In this document: positions 42,283 through 51,955 of the stretch, piece after piece | Numbering within the stretch: the first letter of the stretch is position 1 | Layout of the letters: each line of letters opens with the position of its first letter | Assembly (NCBI RefSeq): GCF_002741075.1 | Contig: NZ_CP016634.1 | Span: forward strand, 2,774,501-2,838,500 | DNA: 64,000 bases | Reading direction: 5' to 3' | DNA from: Pseudomonas putida | GTDB lineage: Bacteria > Pseudomonadota > Gammaproteobacteria > Pseudomonadales > Pseudomonadaceae | Notes under the pieces: generated by a model | Told to the model about the DNA's origin: nothing | The model's database searches: none | The model's input: only the letters and a program-made list of their open reading frames with translations | Translations under genes and position numbers: made by a program

Positions 42283-43617
42283 ATGATTCGAATGCCTCTG
42301 GCCTCCGCCAGTCTGCTGGCCATCGCCATCGCCCTCGCCGGTTGCGGTGAGAGCAAGGATGACAAGGCTGCCGCGCCGCAAGCCCAAGCGCCGGCTGCGG
42401 CCAGCACCACCGCAGCGCCCGGGGCTGTCGACGAAGCGGCCGGCAAGGCCGTGGTCAAGCACTACGCCGAGATGGTCCATGCCGTCTACAGCGACTCGCT
42501 GAGCACCGCCAAGACCCTGCAGACTGCCATCGACGCGTTCCTGGCCAAGCCCAACGACCAGACCCTGAAGGCCGCGAAAGAAGCCTGGGCCGCTGCCCGC
42601 GTGCCGTACCTGCAGAGCGAAGTGTTCCGCTTCGGCAACACCATCATCGACGACTGGGAAGGCCAGGTGAACGCATGGCCCCTGGACGAAGGCCTGATCG
42701 ACTACGTCGACAAGAGCTACGAGCACGCCTTGGGTAACCCGGCAGCCAGCGCCAACATCATCGCCAATACCGAGGTACAGGTCGGCGAAGAGAAGGTCGA
42801 CGTCAAGGACATCACCCCTGAGAAACTGGCCAGCCTGAACGAGCTGGGCGGCTCCGAAGCCAACGTCGCCACGGGCTACCACGCCATCGAATTCCTGCTC
42901 TGGGGCCAGGACCTCAACGGAACCGGCCCAGGCGCCGGCAACCGCCCGGCTTCGGACTACCTGGAAGGCCAAGGTGCCACCGGCGGCCACAACGAGCGCC
43001 GTCGTGCCTACCTGAAGGCCGTGACCCAACTGCTGGTCCAGGACCTGGAAGAAATGGTCGCCAACTGGGCGCCGAACGTCAGCGACAACTACCGCGCCAA
43101 ACTGGAGGCCGAGCCTGTGGCCGATGGCCTGCGCAAGATGCTGTTCGGCATGGGCAGCCTGTCGCTGGGCGAACTGGCCGGTGAGCGCATGAAGGTCTCC
43201 CTGGAAGCCAACTCGCCAGAAGACGAACAAGACTGCTTCAGCGACAACACCCACTACTCGCACTTCTACGACGCCAAGGGCATCCGCAACGTCTACCTGG
43301 GCGAGTACACCCGCGCCGACGGCTCCAAGCTGACCGGCCCGAGCCTGTCGGAGCTGGTAGCCAAGGTCGATCCGGCCACCGACGCCACGCTCAAGGCGGA
43401 CCTGGAAGCCACCGAGGCGAAGATCCAGGTCATGGTCGATCACGCGCTCAAGGGCGAGCACTACGACCAGCTGATCGCTGCCGACAACGCTGCCGGCAAC
43501 CAGATCGTGCGCGACGCCATCGCCTCCCTGGTCAAGCAGACCAGCGCGATCGAGCAGGCCGCCGGCAAACTGGGCATCGCCAACCTGAACCCGGACACCG
43601 CCGATCACGAGTTCTGA
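42283..43617 (+). CDS. icmP: Imelysin (M75-like) periplasmic lipoprotein, IcmP type
   Basis: The 444-residue protein has a lipoprotein signal with lipobox LAGC (Cys20), an Ala/Pro-rich linker, and an imelysin domain with the GxHxxE motif GYHAIEFLLWGQDLN. Although first called insulin-cleaving peptidases, imelysins lack a clear protease site and are now thought to bind metal or act in iron uptake, like EfeO. Conserved WPLDEGLIDYVD and YSHFYDAKGIRNVYLGEYTR segments are present. It is followed by its own terminator, then by three related genes. Confidence 0.9.
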   Translation: MIRMPLASASLLAIAIALAGCGESKDDKAAAPQAQAPAAASTTAAPGAVDEAAGKAVVKHYAEMVHAVYSDSLSTAKTLQTAIDAFLAKPNDQTLKAAKEAWAAARVPYLQSEVFRFGNTIIDDWEGQVNAWPLDEGLIDYVDKSYEHALGNPAASANIIANTEVQVGEEKVDVKDITPEKLASLNELGGSEANVATGYHAIEFLLWGQDLNGTGPGAGNRPASDYLEGQGATGGHNERRRAYLKAVTQLLVQDLEEMVANWAPNVSDNYRAKLEAEPVADGLRKMLFGMGSLSLGELAGERMKVSLEANSPEDEQDCFSDNTHYSHFYDAKGIRNVYLGEYTRADGSKLTGPSLSELVAKVDPATDATLKADLEATEAKIQVMVDHALKGEHYDQLIAADNAAGNQIVRDAIASLVKQTSAIEQAAGKLGIANLNPDTADHEF

Positions 43618-43640
43618 TCCGTAGTGCAGTGGTTCGACAG

Positions 43641-43664
43641 AGGCGGCCTGCGGGCCGCCTTTTT
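43641..43664 (+). terminator. Terminator after the first imelysin gene
   Basis: AGGCGGCC-TGCG-GGCCGCCT followed by TTTT. It separates this gene from the three downstream genes, although read-through is possible. Confidence 0.8.
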
Positions 43665-43813
43665 CATGGCCGCAAAAAATCCAATGCCGCAGGCCCAAGC
43701 CAACGAAAACCTGACATCGATTTCATCAAGGCAATTGCAAATTGCTCTTATTCAAATTCCGTCACCCTGCTAAGCTTGCACGCCGGCTTTTTAGCACTCA
43801 CCCAGGATCCTCG

Positions 43814-45241
43814 ATGCCCGCGTCGCTGCTCCGACTCTCCCTCCTGCTGCTGGTCGCCGCCCTGGCCGCCTGTGATGACGCCCCGCGTTTCACCCAGGCC
43901 GAGCCCGGCGAAGCCTTGTCCGCAGGGAAGGCCACCGTGCAGCGCAGCGACCGCAACGCGTTTTCCCTGCCGTCAGCCAACCTCTCGCCGGAGCGGCGTC
44001 TGGACTTCAGCGTCGGCAACAGCTTCTTCCGCAACCCCTGGGTGATCGCCCCCTCCACCACCACCGCCCGCGATGGCCTTGGCCCGTTGTTCAACACCAA
44101 CGCCTGCCAAAACTGCCATGTGCGCGATGGACGCGGCCACCCACCCGAACCCGACGCCAGCAACGCGGTCTCGATGCTGGTGCGCCTGTCGATTCCCGAT
44201 CAGCCGCAATACGCCAAGGAGATCGAACGCCTGGGCGTGGTCCCGGAGCCGGTGTATGGCACGCAACTGCAGGACATGGCCGTCCCCGGCGTAGCACCGG
44301 AGGGCAAGGTTCGGGTGGACTACACCACCCACAGTGTCACGTTCAAGGACGGCCATACGGTCGAGCTGCGTCGTCCGGCACTGCAGATCACTCAGCTCGG
44401 CTATGGGCCGATGCACCCCGAGACTCGTTTCTCCGCCCGGGTGGCGCCGCCGATGATCGGCCTGGGGCTGCTCGAGGCGATTCCCGAGGCCGCGATCCTG
44501 GCCAACGCCGATCCGGGCGACCGCAATGGCGATGGCATCCGCGGGCGCGCCAACCAGGTCTGGGACCAGGCCACGAACAAGACCGTACTCGGCCGCTTCG
44601 GCTGGAAGGCCGGGCAGCCCAACGTGAACCAGCAGAACGTCCATGCCTTTGCCGGCGACATGGGCCTGACCAGCACCTTGCAACCGGTCGATGACTGTAC
44701 CCCCGCCCAGCTCGATTGCCTGGCCGCGCCCAACGGCGACGGCGCAGACGGTGAGAAGGAAGTCAGCGACAACATCCTGCGCCTGGTCACCTTTTACACC
44801 CGCAACCTGGGCGTACCGGCACGCCGCGATGTCGGCGCGCCCCAGGTACTGGCCGGCAAGAATCTGTTCTTCCAGGCCGGTTGCCAGGGCTGCCACACCC
44901 CGCAGTTCACCACTGGGCCCGATACCCATGAACCCGAACTGGCCAACCAGGTGATCCGTCCGTACAGCGACCTGCTGCTGCACGACATGGGCCCGGACCT
45001 GGCCGACAACCGCAGCGAATTCAAAGCCTCCGGACAGGACTGGCGTACCCCGCCCCTGTGGGGTATCGGCCTGACCGAAACGGTCAGCGGCCACACCCAG
45101 TTCCTGCATGACGGTCGCGCCCGCAACCTGCTCGAAGCCGTGCTCTGGCACGGTGGCGAAGCCGAGGCGGCGCGCAACCATGTACTGACCTTCAATGCCA
45201 AGCAACGCACCGCGCTGCTGGCCTTTTTGAACTCACTTTAA
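43814..45241 (+). CDS. Di-heme c-type oxidoreductase-like lipoprotein (DUF1111)
   Basis: The 475-residue protein has a lipobox (LAACDD) and two CxxCH heme sites, NACQNCH near residue 100 and GCQGCH near residue 360. This is the layout of di-heme peroxidase-related DUF1111 proteins (thiol oxidoreductase-like). It contains DPGDRNGDGIRGRANQV, a possible calcium-binding loop. It probably transfers electrons in the periplasm, perhaps for iron or thiol redox. It heads a three-gene operon with an imelysin and a DUF1513 protein. The ATG at 43814 begins the signal peptide. Confidence 0.87.
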   Translation: MPASLLRLSLLLLVAALAACDDAPRFTQAEPGEALSAGKATVQRSDRNAFSLPSANLSPERRLDFSVGNSFFRNPWVIAPSTTTARDGLGPLFNTNACQNCHVRDGRGHPPEPDASNAVSMLVRLSIPDQPQYAKEIERLGVVPEPVYGTQLQDMAVPGVAPEGKVRVDYTTHSVTFKDGHTVELRRPALQITQLGYGPMHPETRFSARVAPPMIGLGLLEAIPEAAILANADPGDRNGDGIRGRANQVWDQATNKTVLGRFGWKAGQPNVNQQNVHAFAGDMGLTSTLQPVDDCTPAQLDCLAAPNGDGADGEKEVSDNILRLVTFYTRNLGVPARRDVGAPQVLAGKNLFFQAGCQGCHTPQFTTGPDTHEPELANQVIRPYSDLLLHDMGPDLADNRSEFKASGQDWRTPPLWGIGLTETVSGHTQFLHDGRARNLLEAVLWHGGEAEAARNHVLTFNAKQRTALLAFLNSL

Positions 45242-45258
45242 CGCGCAAGGAGCCGGGC

Positions 45259-46323
45259 ATGTTCCGACCCAAACTGTTGTTCACCAGCCTCGCCGCACTC
45301 GCCCTCGGTGCTTGTTCGCCCCAAGACCCGCAGGCCGTGACCTCCGCCGCCATCGCCAAGCAGGTGATCCTGCCGACGTACAGCCGTTGGGTCGAAGCCG
45401 ACCGCCAGCTCGCCGCCAGCGCCCTGGCCTACTGCGAAGGCAAGGCGTCCCTCGACACCGCCCGCACCGACTTCCTCAACGCGCAAAAAGCCTGGGCCGA
45501 GCTGCAACCGCTGCTGGTGGGCCCGCTGGCCGAGGGCAACCGCGCCTGGCAGGTGCAGTTCTGGCCAGACAAGAAGAACCTGGTCGGCCGTCAGGTCGAG
45601 CAGTTGGTCTCCGCCGACAAGCCGATCGACGCCGAGACACTGGGCAAGGCCAGCGTCGTGGTCCGTGGCCTGTCCGCTTACGAGTACATCCTGTTCGACA
45701 GCAAGCCGGACGTCGCCACGCCCGAGCAGAAGGCACGCTACTGCCCGCTGCTGGTGGCCATCGGCGAGCACCAGAAGGCCCTGGCCGAGGAGATCCTCAA
45801 AGGCTGGAACAGCACCGATGGCATGCTTTCGCAGATGACCAAGTTCCCCAACCAGCGCTACGCCGACTCCCATGAGGCGATCGCCGATTTGCTGCGTGCC
45901 CAGGTCACCGCCCTGGACACCCTGAAGAAGAAACTCGGCGCCCCGATGGGCCGCCAGAGCAAGGGCATCGCCCAGCCCCTGCAGGCCGAAGCCTGGCGCA
46001 GCCAGTCCTCGCTCAAGAGCCTGGAAGCCAGCCTCAAGGCCGCCCAGGCAGTCTGGGTGGGGGTCGACAACCAGGGCCTGCGCGCTCTGCTGGGCAAGGA
46101 CCAGGCTGCCCTGGCGCAGAAGATCGACGACGCCTACGCCAGCTCGCTCAAGCTGCTGGAGGCCAACCACAAGCCGTTGGGCGAACTGCTGGCCGACGAC
46201 GCCGGCAAGCAGACCCTCGACCAGATCTACGACAGCCTCAATGCCGTCCATCGCCTGCACGAGGGCGACCTGGCCAAGGCGTTGAACATCCAGCTGGGCT
46301 TCAACGCCAACGACGGTGACTGA
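45259..46323 (+). CDS. Second imelysin-family lipoprotein with altered metal motif
   Basis: The 354-residue protein has a lipobox (ALGACS) and an imelysin-type helical domain. At the place of GxHxxE it reads GLSAYEYILF, so the His is replaced and only the Glu is kept. It is a paralogue of the protein at 42283 with about 90 fewer residues. It lies 17 bp after the di-heme protein and 2 bp before the DUF1513 gene. It may bind a different metal or act as a structural partner. Confidence 0.85.
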   Translation: MFRPKLLFTSLAALALGACSPQDPQAVTSAAIAKQVILPTYSRWVEADRQLAASALAYCEGKASLDTARTDFLNAQKAWAELQPLLVGPLAEGNRAWQVQFWPDKKNLVGRQVEQLVSADKPIDAETLGKASVVVRGLSAYEYILFDSKPDVATPEQKARYCPLLVAIGEHQKALAEEILKGWNSTDGMLSQMTKFPNQRYADSHEAIADLLRAQVTALDTLKKKLGAPMGRQSKGIAQPLQAEAWRSQSSLKSLEASLKAAQAVWVGVDNQGLRALLGKDQAALAQKIDDAYASSLKLLEANHKPLGELLADDAGKQTLDQIYDSLNAVHRLHEGDLAKALNIQLGFNANDGD

Positions 46324-46325
46324 TC

Positions 46326-47423
46326 ATGCTGCGACGCCAGGCCCTCAAACTCGGTAGCATCGTGCTCAGCGCCCTCACCCTGGGCGGCTGGAGCCTGTTT
46401 CGCAACAACGGCAGCGAACCCCTGCTGCTCTCGGCGCGCGACGATGGCGACGGCAGGCACTATGCCGTCGGCTACCGCCTGGACGGCACCCAGGTGTTCG
46501 CCACCCAGGTGGCCCAGCGTTGCCATGACATCATCAACCACCCCGAGCGCCCCATCGCCCTGTTCGTGGCTCGTCGCCCAGGTACCGAAAGCTACCTGAT
46601 CGACCTGCGTGACGGGCGCCTGCTGCAGACGCTCACCTCACAAGCGGACCGGCACTTCTACGGCCATGCGGTGATTCACAAGGGCGGCGAGTGGCTGTAC
46701 GCCACCGAGAACGACACCACCGACCCCGGGCGTGGCGTGCTGGGCGTCTACCGCTTCGAGGGCGATCGCTTGGTCCATAGCGGCGAAATCCCTACTCACG
46801 GCATCGGTCCGCATCAGGTGTCCTGGCTGCCGGACGGCGAAACCCTGGTGGTGGCCAACGGCGGTATCCGCACCGAGGCCGAGAGCCGCGTGGAAATGAA
46901 CCTCGATGCCATGGAGCCCAGCCTGGTGCTGATGCGCCGCGACGGCACCCTGCTGAGCAAGGAAACCCTCGCCCAGCAGATGAACAGCGTGCGCCACCTG
47001 GCCATCGGCAGCGACGGCACCATCGCCGCCTGCCAGCAGTTCATGGGGGATGCCCACGAGACCGCCGAGCTGCTGGCGATCAAGCGTCCGGGCGAGCCAT
47101 TCAAGGCCTTCCCCGTGCCTGAGCGACAGCTGCAGTCGATGGCCCAGTACACCGCCAGCGTCGCCATCCACAGCGAGCTGCGCCTGGTGGCACTGACCGC
47201 ACCGCGGGCCAACCGCCTGTTCATCTGGGACCTGGACAGCGGCGCGGTCAGGCTCGACGCACCGATGCCGGACTGCGCGGGCGTGGGCGCGGTGAAGGAC
47301 GGCTTCGTGGTTACCTCCGGCCAAGGGCGTTGCCGGTTCTATGATTGCCGCAAGGCCGAGCTGGTCGGCCAGCCGATGAACCTGCCGTCCGGGTTCTGGG
47401 ACAACCACCTGCACCTGGCCTGA
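46326..47423 (+). CDS. DUF1513 beta-propeller-like exported protein
   Basis: The 365-residue protein begins MLRRQALKLGSIVLSALTLG, a twin-arginine-like signal (RRQALK), so it may be exported folded by Tat. The body has repeated strand patterns with HDIINHP, GHAVIHKGGEWLYATEND and GPHQVSWLPDGETLVVANGG, resembling a seven-bladed propeller. The His residues could hold a metal. It closes the imelysin operon. The function is unknown. Confidence 0.85.
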   Translation: MLRRQALKLGSIVLSALTLGGWSLFRNNGSEPLLLSARDDGDGRHYAVGYRLDGTQVFATQVAQRCHDIINHPERPIALFVARRPGTESYLIDLRDGRLLQTLTSQADRHFYGHAVIHKGGEWLYATENDTTDPGRGVLGVYRFEGDRLVHSGEIPTHGIGPHQVSWLPDGETLVVANGGIRTEAESRVEMNLDAMEPSLVLMRRDGTLLSKETLAQQMNSVRHLAIGSDGTIAACQQFMGDAHETAELLAIKRPGEPFKAFPVPERQLQSMAQYTASVAIHSELRLVALTAPRANRLFIWDLDSGAVRLDAPMPDCAGVGAVKDGFVVTSGQGRCRFYDCRKAELVGQPMNLPSGFWDNHLHLA

Positions 47424-47426
47424 ACC

Positions 47427-47449
47427 GCGGGGCTGCTTTGTAGCCCCGC
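47427..47449 (+). terminator. Hairpin after the DUF1513 gene
   Basis: GCGGGGCT-GCTTTGT-AGCCCCGC is a perfect 8-bp stem without a T-run. It probably ends the imelysin operon. Confidence 0.55.
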
Positions 47450-47583
47450 TGAACTTAACTGACCACCAAGTCTATTCGCCCTTTCCTCATCATCTGAAAA
47501 CAGGCAATACTTCCTTCATCCGCACGTGGGCAGGATCGCCCGTTGTCGTGCCATACGAACAACACTCTCCAAGGAACCGGACT

Positions 47584-48735
47584 ATGCTGCGCCGCCGCAT
47601 GCTGATCATGTTGGCCGTGGTCCTGCTGATCGTACTGACCCTGGGTGGCATCAAGGCGTTCTCGATCTACAGGCAGATCCAGATGTTCTCCGCACCGAAA
47701 CCACCGGTCAGCGTCGCTGCGGCGGTGGCTGAACAACGCCAGTGGCAGGAGCGCCTGCCGGCGGTCGGCAGCCTCAAGGCGTTCCAGGGCGTGGAGCTGA
47801 GCCTGGAAGTGGCCGGCACGGTCAAGTCGCTGCACTTCGAGTCGGGCCAGAAGGTCAAGGCTGGCCAGCTTCTGCTGCAACTGGACCATGACCAGGAGAC
47901 TGCGCTGCTGGGCACCGCACAGGCTGACCTGGGCCTGGCCAAGGTGGACTTCGGCCGAGGCAGCCAGTTGGTCGGCGATTCGGCGATCTCCCGCGGCGAG
48001 TTCGATCGCCTCACCGCCCAGTACCGGCGCAACCAGGCCGTGGTCGACCAGCTCAAGGCCTCCCTGGCCAAGAAAAGCATCAGCGCCCCCTTCAGCGGCA
48101 CCATCGGCATCCGCCAAGTGGACGTGGGCGATTACCTGGCCAGCGGCACGGTGATCGCCACCCTGCAGGACCTCTCCAGCCTCTACGTCGACTTCAACGT
48201 GCCCGAGCAGGCCCTGCCGCAGTTGAGCCTCGGCCAGCAGGTGCTGGTGCAAGTGGCGGCCTACCCGGGTCAGACCTTCCCTGCCAGCCTGAGCGCCATC
48301 AACCCCAAGGTCGAGGAAAGCACCCGCAACCTGCTGCTACGCGCCACCCTGGCCAATCCCGACGGCAAATTGCTGCCAGGCATGTTCGCAAGCCTGCTGG
48401 TGCTGCTGCCCGACCCTCATCCCCAGGTGGTGGTCCCGGAAAGCGCCATCACCTACACGCTCTATGGCAACTCGGTGTACGTGGTGGCCGAGAAAAAAGA
48501 CAAGAGCGGCCAGGTGGAAAAGACTGCCGACGGCCAGCCGCAATGGGTCGCTGAACAGCGCACGGTCAAGACCGGCGAACGTCGAGATGGCGTGGTGGTG
48601 GTGGGCGAAGGCCTCAAGGCCGGCGAACAGGTGGTGACCGCCGGCCAGCTCAAGCTCACCCCTGGCGCGGCCATCCGCATCAGCGCCGACAAAGCCCTCC
48701 AGCTGGACGGCCAGCGCGCCCCCGGCGCCGACTGA
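47584..48735 (+). CDS. RND efflux membrane-fusion protein (MexV-like)
   Basis: The 383-residue periplasmic adaptor has an N-terminal membrane anchor (MLIMLAVVLLIVLTLGG), lipoyl/biotinyl-like halves around LHFESGQKVKAGQLLLQL and SAPFSGTIGIRQVDVGDYL, an alpha-hairpin, and beta-barrel domains. It links the RND pump to an outer-membrane channel. AAGGA precedes the ATG at 47584. The RND gene follows after 13 bp. No outer-membrane factor is encoded here, so one would be shared, as for MexVW using OprM. The name is by position and family. Confidence 0.9.
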   Translation: MLRRRMLIMLAVVLLIVLTLGGIKAFSIYRQIQMFSAPKPPVSVAAAVAEQRQWQERLPAVGSLKAFQGVELSLEVAGTVKSLHFESGQKVKAGQLLLQLDHDQETALLGTAQADLGLAKVDFGRGSQLVGDSAISRGEFDRLTAQYRRNQAVVDQLKASLAKKSISAPFSGTIGIRQVDVGDYLASGTVIATLQDLSSLYVDFNVPEQALPQLSLGQQVLVQVAAYPGQTFPASLSAINPKVEESTRNLLLRATLANPDGKLLPGMFASLLVLLPDPHPQVVVPESAITYTLYGNSVYVVAEKKDKSGQVEKTADGQPQWVAEQRTVKTGERRDGVVVVGEGLKAGEQVVTAGQLKLTPGAAIRISADKALQLDGQRAPGAD

Positions 48736-48748
48736 TCAGGAGGCTGGC

Positions 48749-51700
48749 ATGGCGTTCACCGACCCGTTCATCCGCCGCCCCGTCCTGGCCAGCGTGGTCA
48801 GCCTGTTGATCCTGCTGCTGGGTTTCCAGGCCTGGAGCAAGCTGCAGATCCGCCAATATCCGCAGATGGAAAACGCCCTGATCACGGTGACCACCGCCTA
48901 CCCCGGGGCCAACGCCGAAACCATCCAGGGCTACATCACCCAGCCCCTGCAACAGAGCCTGGCCAGCGCCGAGGGCATCGACTACATGACCTCGGTGAGC
49001 CGCCAGAACTTCTCGGTGATCTCCATCTACGCGCGCATCGGTGCCGACACCGACCGCCTGTTCACCCAACTGCTGGCCAAGGCCAACGAGGTGCGTAACA
49101 AGCTGCCCCAGGACGCCGAGGACCCGGTACTGAGCAAGGAGGCCGCCGACGCCTCGGCACTGATGTACATCAGCTTCTACAGCCAGCAAATGAGCAACCC
49201 GCAGATCACCGACTACCTCTCGCGGGTGATCCAGCCCAAGCTGGCCACCTTGCCAGGTATGGCCGAGGCGGAGATCCTCGGCAACCAGGTGTTCGCCATG
49301 CGCATCTGGCTGGACCCCGTGAAGCTGGCGGGCTTTGGCCTTGCGGCCACCGATGTGACCAACGCGGTGCGTCGCTACAACTTTCTCTCCGCCGCCGGCG
49401 AGGTGAAAGGCGAATACGTGGTCACCAGCATCAACGCCACCACCGAGCTCAAATCCGCCGAGGCATTCGCCAAGCTGCCGCTCAAGACCGTTGGCGACAG
49501 GCGCGTGCTGCTAGGCGATGTAGCCCGAGTGGAAATGGGCGCGGAGAACTACGACACGGTCAGCTCCTTCGACGGCACGCCCTCGGTGTACATCGGCATC
49601 AAGGCCACGCCCGCCGCCAACCCGCTGGAAGTGATCAAGGAAGTGCGCCGGATCATGCCGACGCTGGAAGCGGAGCTGCCCTCGAACCTCAAGGTATCCA
49701 TCGCCTATGACGCCACCTTGTTCATCCAGGCCTCCATCGACGAGGTGATCAAGACCCTCGGCGAGGCCGTGCTGATCGTCATCGTCGTGGTGTTCCTGTT
49801 CCTCGGCGCCCTGCGCTCGGTGCTCATCCCGGTGGTGACCATTCCACTGTCGATGATCGGCGTGCTGTTCTTCATGCAGATGATGGGCTATTCGCTGAAC
49901 CTGCTGACCTTGCTGGCGATGGTGCTCGCCATCGGCCTGGTGGTGGATGATGCCATTGTCGTGGTGGAGAACATCCACCGGCACATGGAAGAAGGCAAGA
50001 CGCCCTTCGAGGCCGCGCTGGAAGGCGCCCGGGAGATCGCCATGCCGGTGGTGTCGATGACCATCACCCTGGCGGCGGTCTATGCCCCCATCGGTTTTCT
50101 CACGGGCCTGACCGGTGCGCTGTTCAAGGAGTTCGCCTTGACCCTGGCCGGCGCGGTGGTCATCTCCGGCATCGTCGCCCTGACCCTGTCGCCGATGATG
50201 TGCGCCCTACTGCTGCGCCACGAAGAGAACCCCAGCGGCCTGGCCCATCGCCTGGACGTGCTGTTCGACGGTCTCAAGGTCCGTTACCAGCGCCTGCTGC
50301 ACGCCACCCTGAACAGCCGGCCGGTGGTGCTGGTGTTCGCCGTGATCGTCCTGTGCCTGATTCCCGTACTCCTGATGTTCACCCACAACGAACTGGCCCC
50401 GGATGAGGATCAGGGGGTGATCTTCATGATGAGCAACGCGCCCCAGACCGCCAACCTGGATTACCTCAACGCCTACACCGATGAGTTCACGCCGTTGTTC
50501 AAGACGTTCCCCGAGTACTACTCATCGTTCCAGATCAACGGCTTCAACGGCGTGCAGAGCGGCATCGGAGGCTTCCTGCTCAAGCCTTGGAACGAACGCG
50601 AGCGCACCCAGATGGAGCTGTTGCCGCTGGTGCAGGCCAAGCTCGAGCAGATCGGCGGCCTGCAGATCTTCGGTTTCAACCTGCCGTCGCTGCCTGGCAC
50701 GGGTGAAGGCCTGCCGTTCCAGTTCGTGATCAACACCGCCGGTGATTACCCCGCCCTGCTGGACGTGGCCCAGCGGATCAAGGCGCGCGCCCAGGCGTCG
50801 GGCAAGTTCGCCTTCCTCGACATCGACCTGGCCTTCGACAAGCCCGAGGTGGTGGTGGACATCGACCGGGCCAAGGCGGCGCAGATGGGCGTGTCCATGG
50901 ATGATCTGGGCGGTACCCTGGCCACACTGCTGGGCGAGGGGGAAATCAACCGATTCACCCTCGAAGGACGCAGCTACAAAGTCATCGCCCAGGTCGAGCG
51001 GCCCTACCGGGACAACGCCGGCTGGCTCAGCAATTACTATGTGAAGAACGACCAGAACCAACTGCTGCCCCTGTCGACCCTGATCACCGTCAGCGACCGC
51101 GCCCGACCCCGACAGCTCAATCAGTTCCAGCAGCTCAACTCGGCGATCATCCAGGGCTTTCCACTGGTCAGCGTCGGCGAGGCGCTGCAGACCGTGCAGG
51201 CGATCGCCCAGGAGGAGGCACCGGAAGGCTTCTCGTTCGACTATGCCGGTACCGCACGGCAGTTCGTCCAGGAAGGCAGCGCGCTGTGGGTCACCTTTGG
51301 CCTAGCGCTGGCGATCATCTTCCTGGTGCTGGCGGCGCAGTTCGAGAGTTTCAGGGATCCGCTGGTGATCCTGGTCACGGTGCCCCTCTCCATTTGCGGG
51401 GCATTGCTGCCACTGTTCCTCGGGGTTTCAAGCATGAATATCTACACCCAGGTGGGGCTGGTGACGCTGATCGGCCTGATCAGCAAGCACGGTATCCTGA
51501 TCGTTGAGTTCGCCAACCAGTTGCGCGAGCGCATGGGCGTGGATGCGCGTGAGGCCATTGAAGTGGCCGCAGCCATACGCCTGCGCCCAGTGCTGATGAC
51601 CACGGCGGCCATGGTGTTCGGCATGGTGCCGCTGATCCTGGCGACCGGTGCCGGTGCGGTCAGCCGGTTCGACATCGGCATGGTGATCGCCACCGGCATG

Positions 51701-51781
51701 TCGATCGGCACCCTGTTCACCCTGTTCGTGTTGCCCAGCATCTACACGCTGTTGGCGCACAGGAGCGCGGTGAGGGCTTGA
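48749..51781 (+). CDS. RND multidrug efflux transporter (MexW-like)
   Basis: The 1010-residue inner-membrane pump of the HAE-1 RND family opens FTDPFIRRPVLASVVSLLIL. It has twelve helices and two large periplasmic loops. The proton-relay Asp pair is in LVVDDAIVVVENIHRH of TM4. The pump domain contains GYITQPLQQSL and the end GLISKHGILIVEFANQLRER. It is the MexW partner of the preceding adaptor. Substrates cannot be told from sequence. A REP pair and a terminator follow. Confidence 0.92.
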   Translation: MAFTDPFIRRPVLASVVSLLILLLGFQAWSKLQIRQYPQMENALITVTTAYPGANAETIQGYITQPLQQSLASAEGIDYMTSVSRQNFSVISIYARIGADTDRLFTQLLAKANEVRNKLPQDAEDPVLSKEAADASALMYISFYSQQMSNPQITDYLSRVIQPKLATLPGMAEAEILGNQVFAMRIWLDPVKLAGFGLAATDVTNAVRRYNFLSAAGEVKGEYVVTSINATTELKSAEAFAKLPLKTVGDRRVLLGDVARVEMGAENYDTVSSFDGTPSVYIGIKATPAANPLEVIKEVRRIMPTLEAELPSNLKVSIAYDATLFIQASIDEVIKTLGEAVLIVIVVVFLFLGALRSVLIPVVTIPLSMIGVLFFMQMMGYSLNLLTLLAMVLAIGLVVDDAIVVVENIHRHMEEGKTPFEAALEGAREIAMPVVSMTITLAAVYAPIGFLTGLTGALFKEFALTLAGAVVISGIVALTLSPMMCALLLRHEENPSGLAHRLDVLFDGLKVRYQRLLHATLNSRPVVLVFAVIVLCLIPVLLMFTHNELAPDEDQGVIFMMSNAPQTANLDYLNAYTDEFTPLFKTFPEYYSSFQINGFNGVQSGIGGFLLKPWNERERTQMELLPLVQAKLEQIGGLQIFGFNLPSLPGTGEGLPFQFVINTAGDYPALLDVAQRIKARAQASGKFAFLDIDLAFDKPEVVVDIDRAKAAQMGVSMDDLGGTLATLLGEGEINRFTLEGRSYKVIAQVERPYRDNAGWLSNYYVKNDQNQLLPLSTLITVSDRARPRQLNQFQQLNSAIIQGFPLVSVGEALQTVQAIAQEEAPEGFSFDYAGTARQFVQEGSALWVTFGLALAIIFLVLAAQFESFRDPLVILVTVPLSICGALLPLFLGVSSMNIYTQVGLVTLIGLISKHGILIVEFANQLRERMGVDAREAIEVAAAIRLRPVLMTTAAMVFGMVPLILATGAGAVSRFDIGMVIATGMSIGTLFTLFVLPSIYTLLAHRSAVRA

Positions 51782-51795
51782 GGCAGCGCTGCCCT

Positions 51796-51873
51796 CTTCG
51801 CGGGTAAACCCCACAAGATTTGAGTCGTTCTCCGGCTCGGCGCTGACCCACCTGATCCGGTTTACCCGCGAAG
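51796..51873. repeat. Inverted REP pair after the RND gene
   Basis: CTTCGCGGGTAAACC (51796-51810) and its exact inverse (51859-51873) flank 48 bp. They are P. putida-type REPs between convergent genes. Confidence 0.8.
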
Positions 51874-51902
51874 CGGTCAACACAGAATCGGCGGGCAATA
51901 AA

Positions 51903-51938
51903 AAACGCCAGGGGCCCTTCATTGGGCCCCTGGCGTTT
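51903..51938. terminator. Bidirectional terminator
   Basis: AAACGCCAGGGGCCC-TTCATT-GGGCCCCTGGCGTTT is a perfect 15-bp stem. It ends both the RND operon and the convergent ColR-linked gene cluster. Confidence 0.85.
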
Positions 51939-51955
51939 GTCCATCACGCGCTCGA

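Noticed and set aside
42130..43698. 522-codon minus-strand frame over the first imelysin gene
   Set aside because: Antisense shadow; the imelysin gene has signal peptide, motif and terminator on the plus strand.
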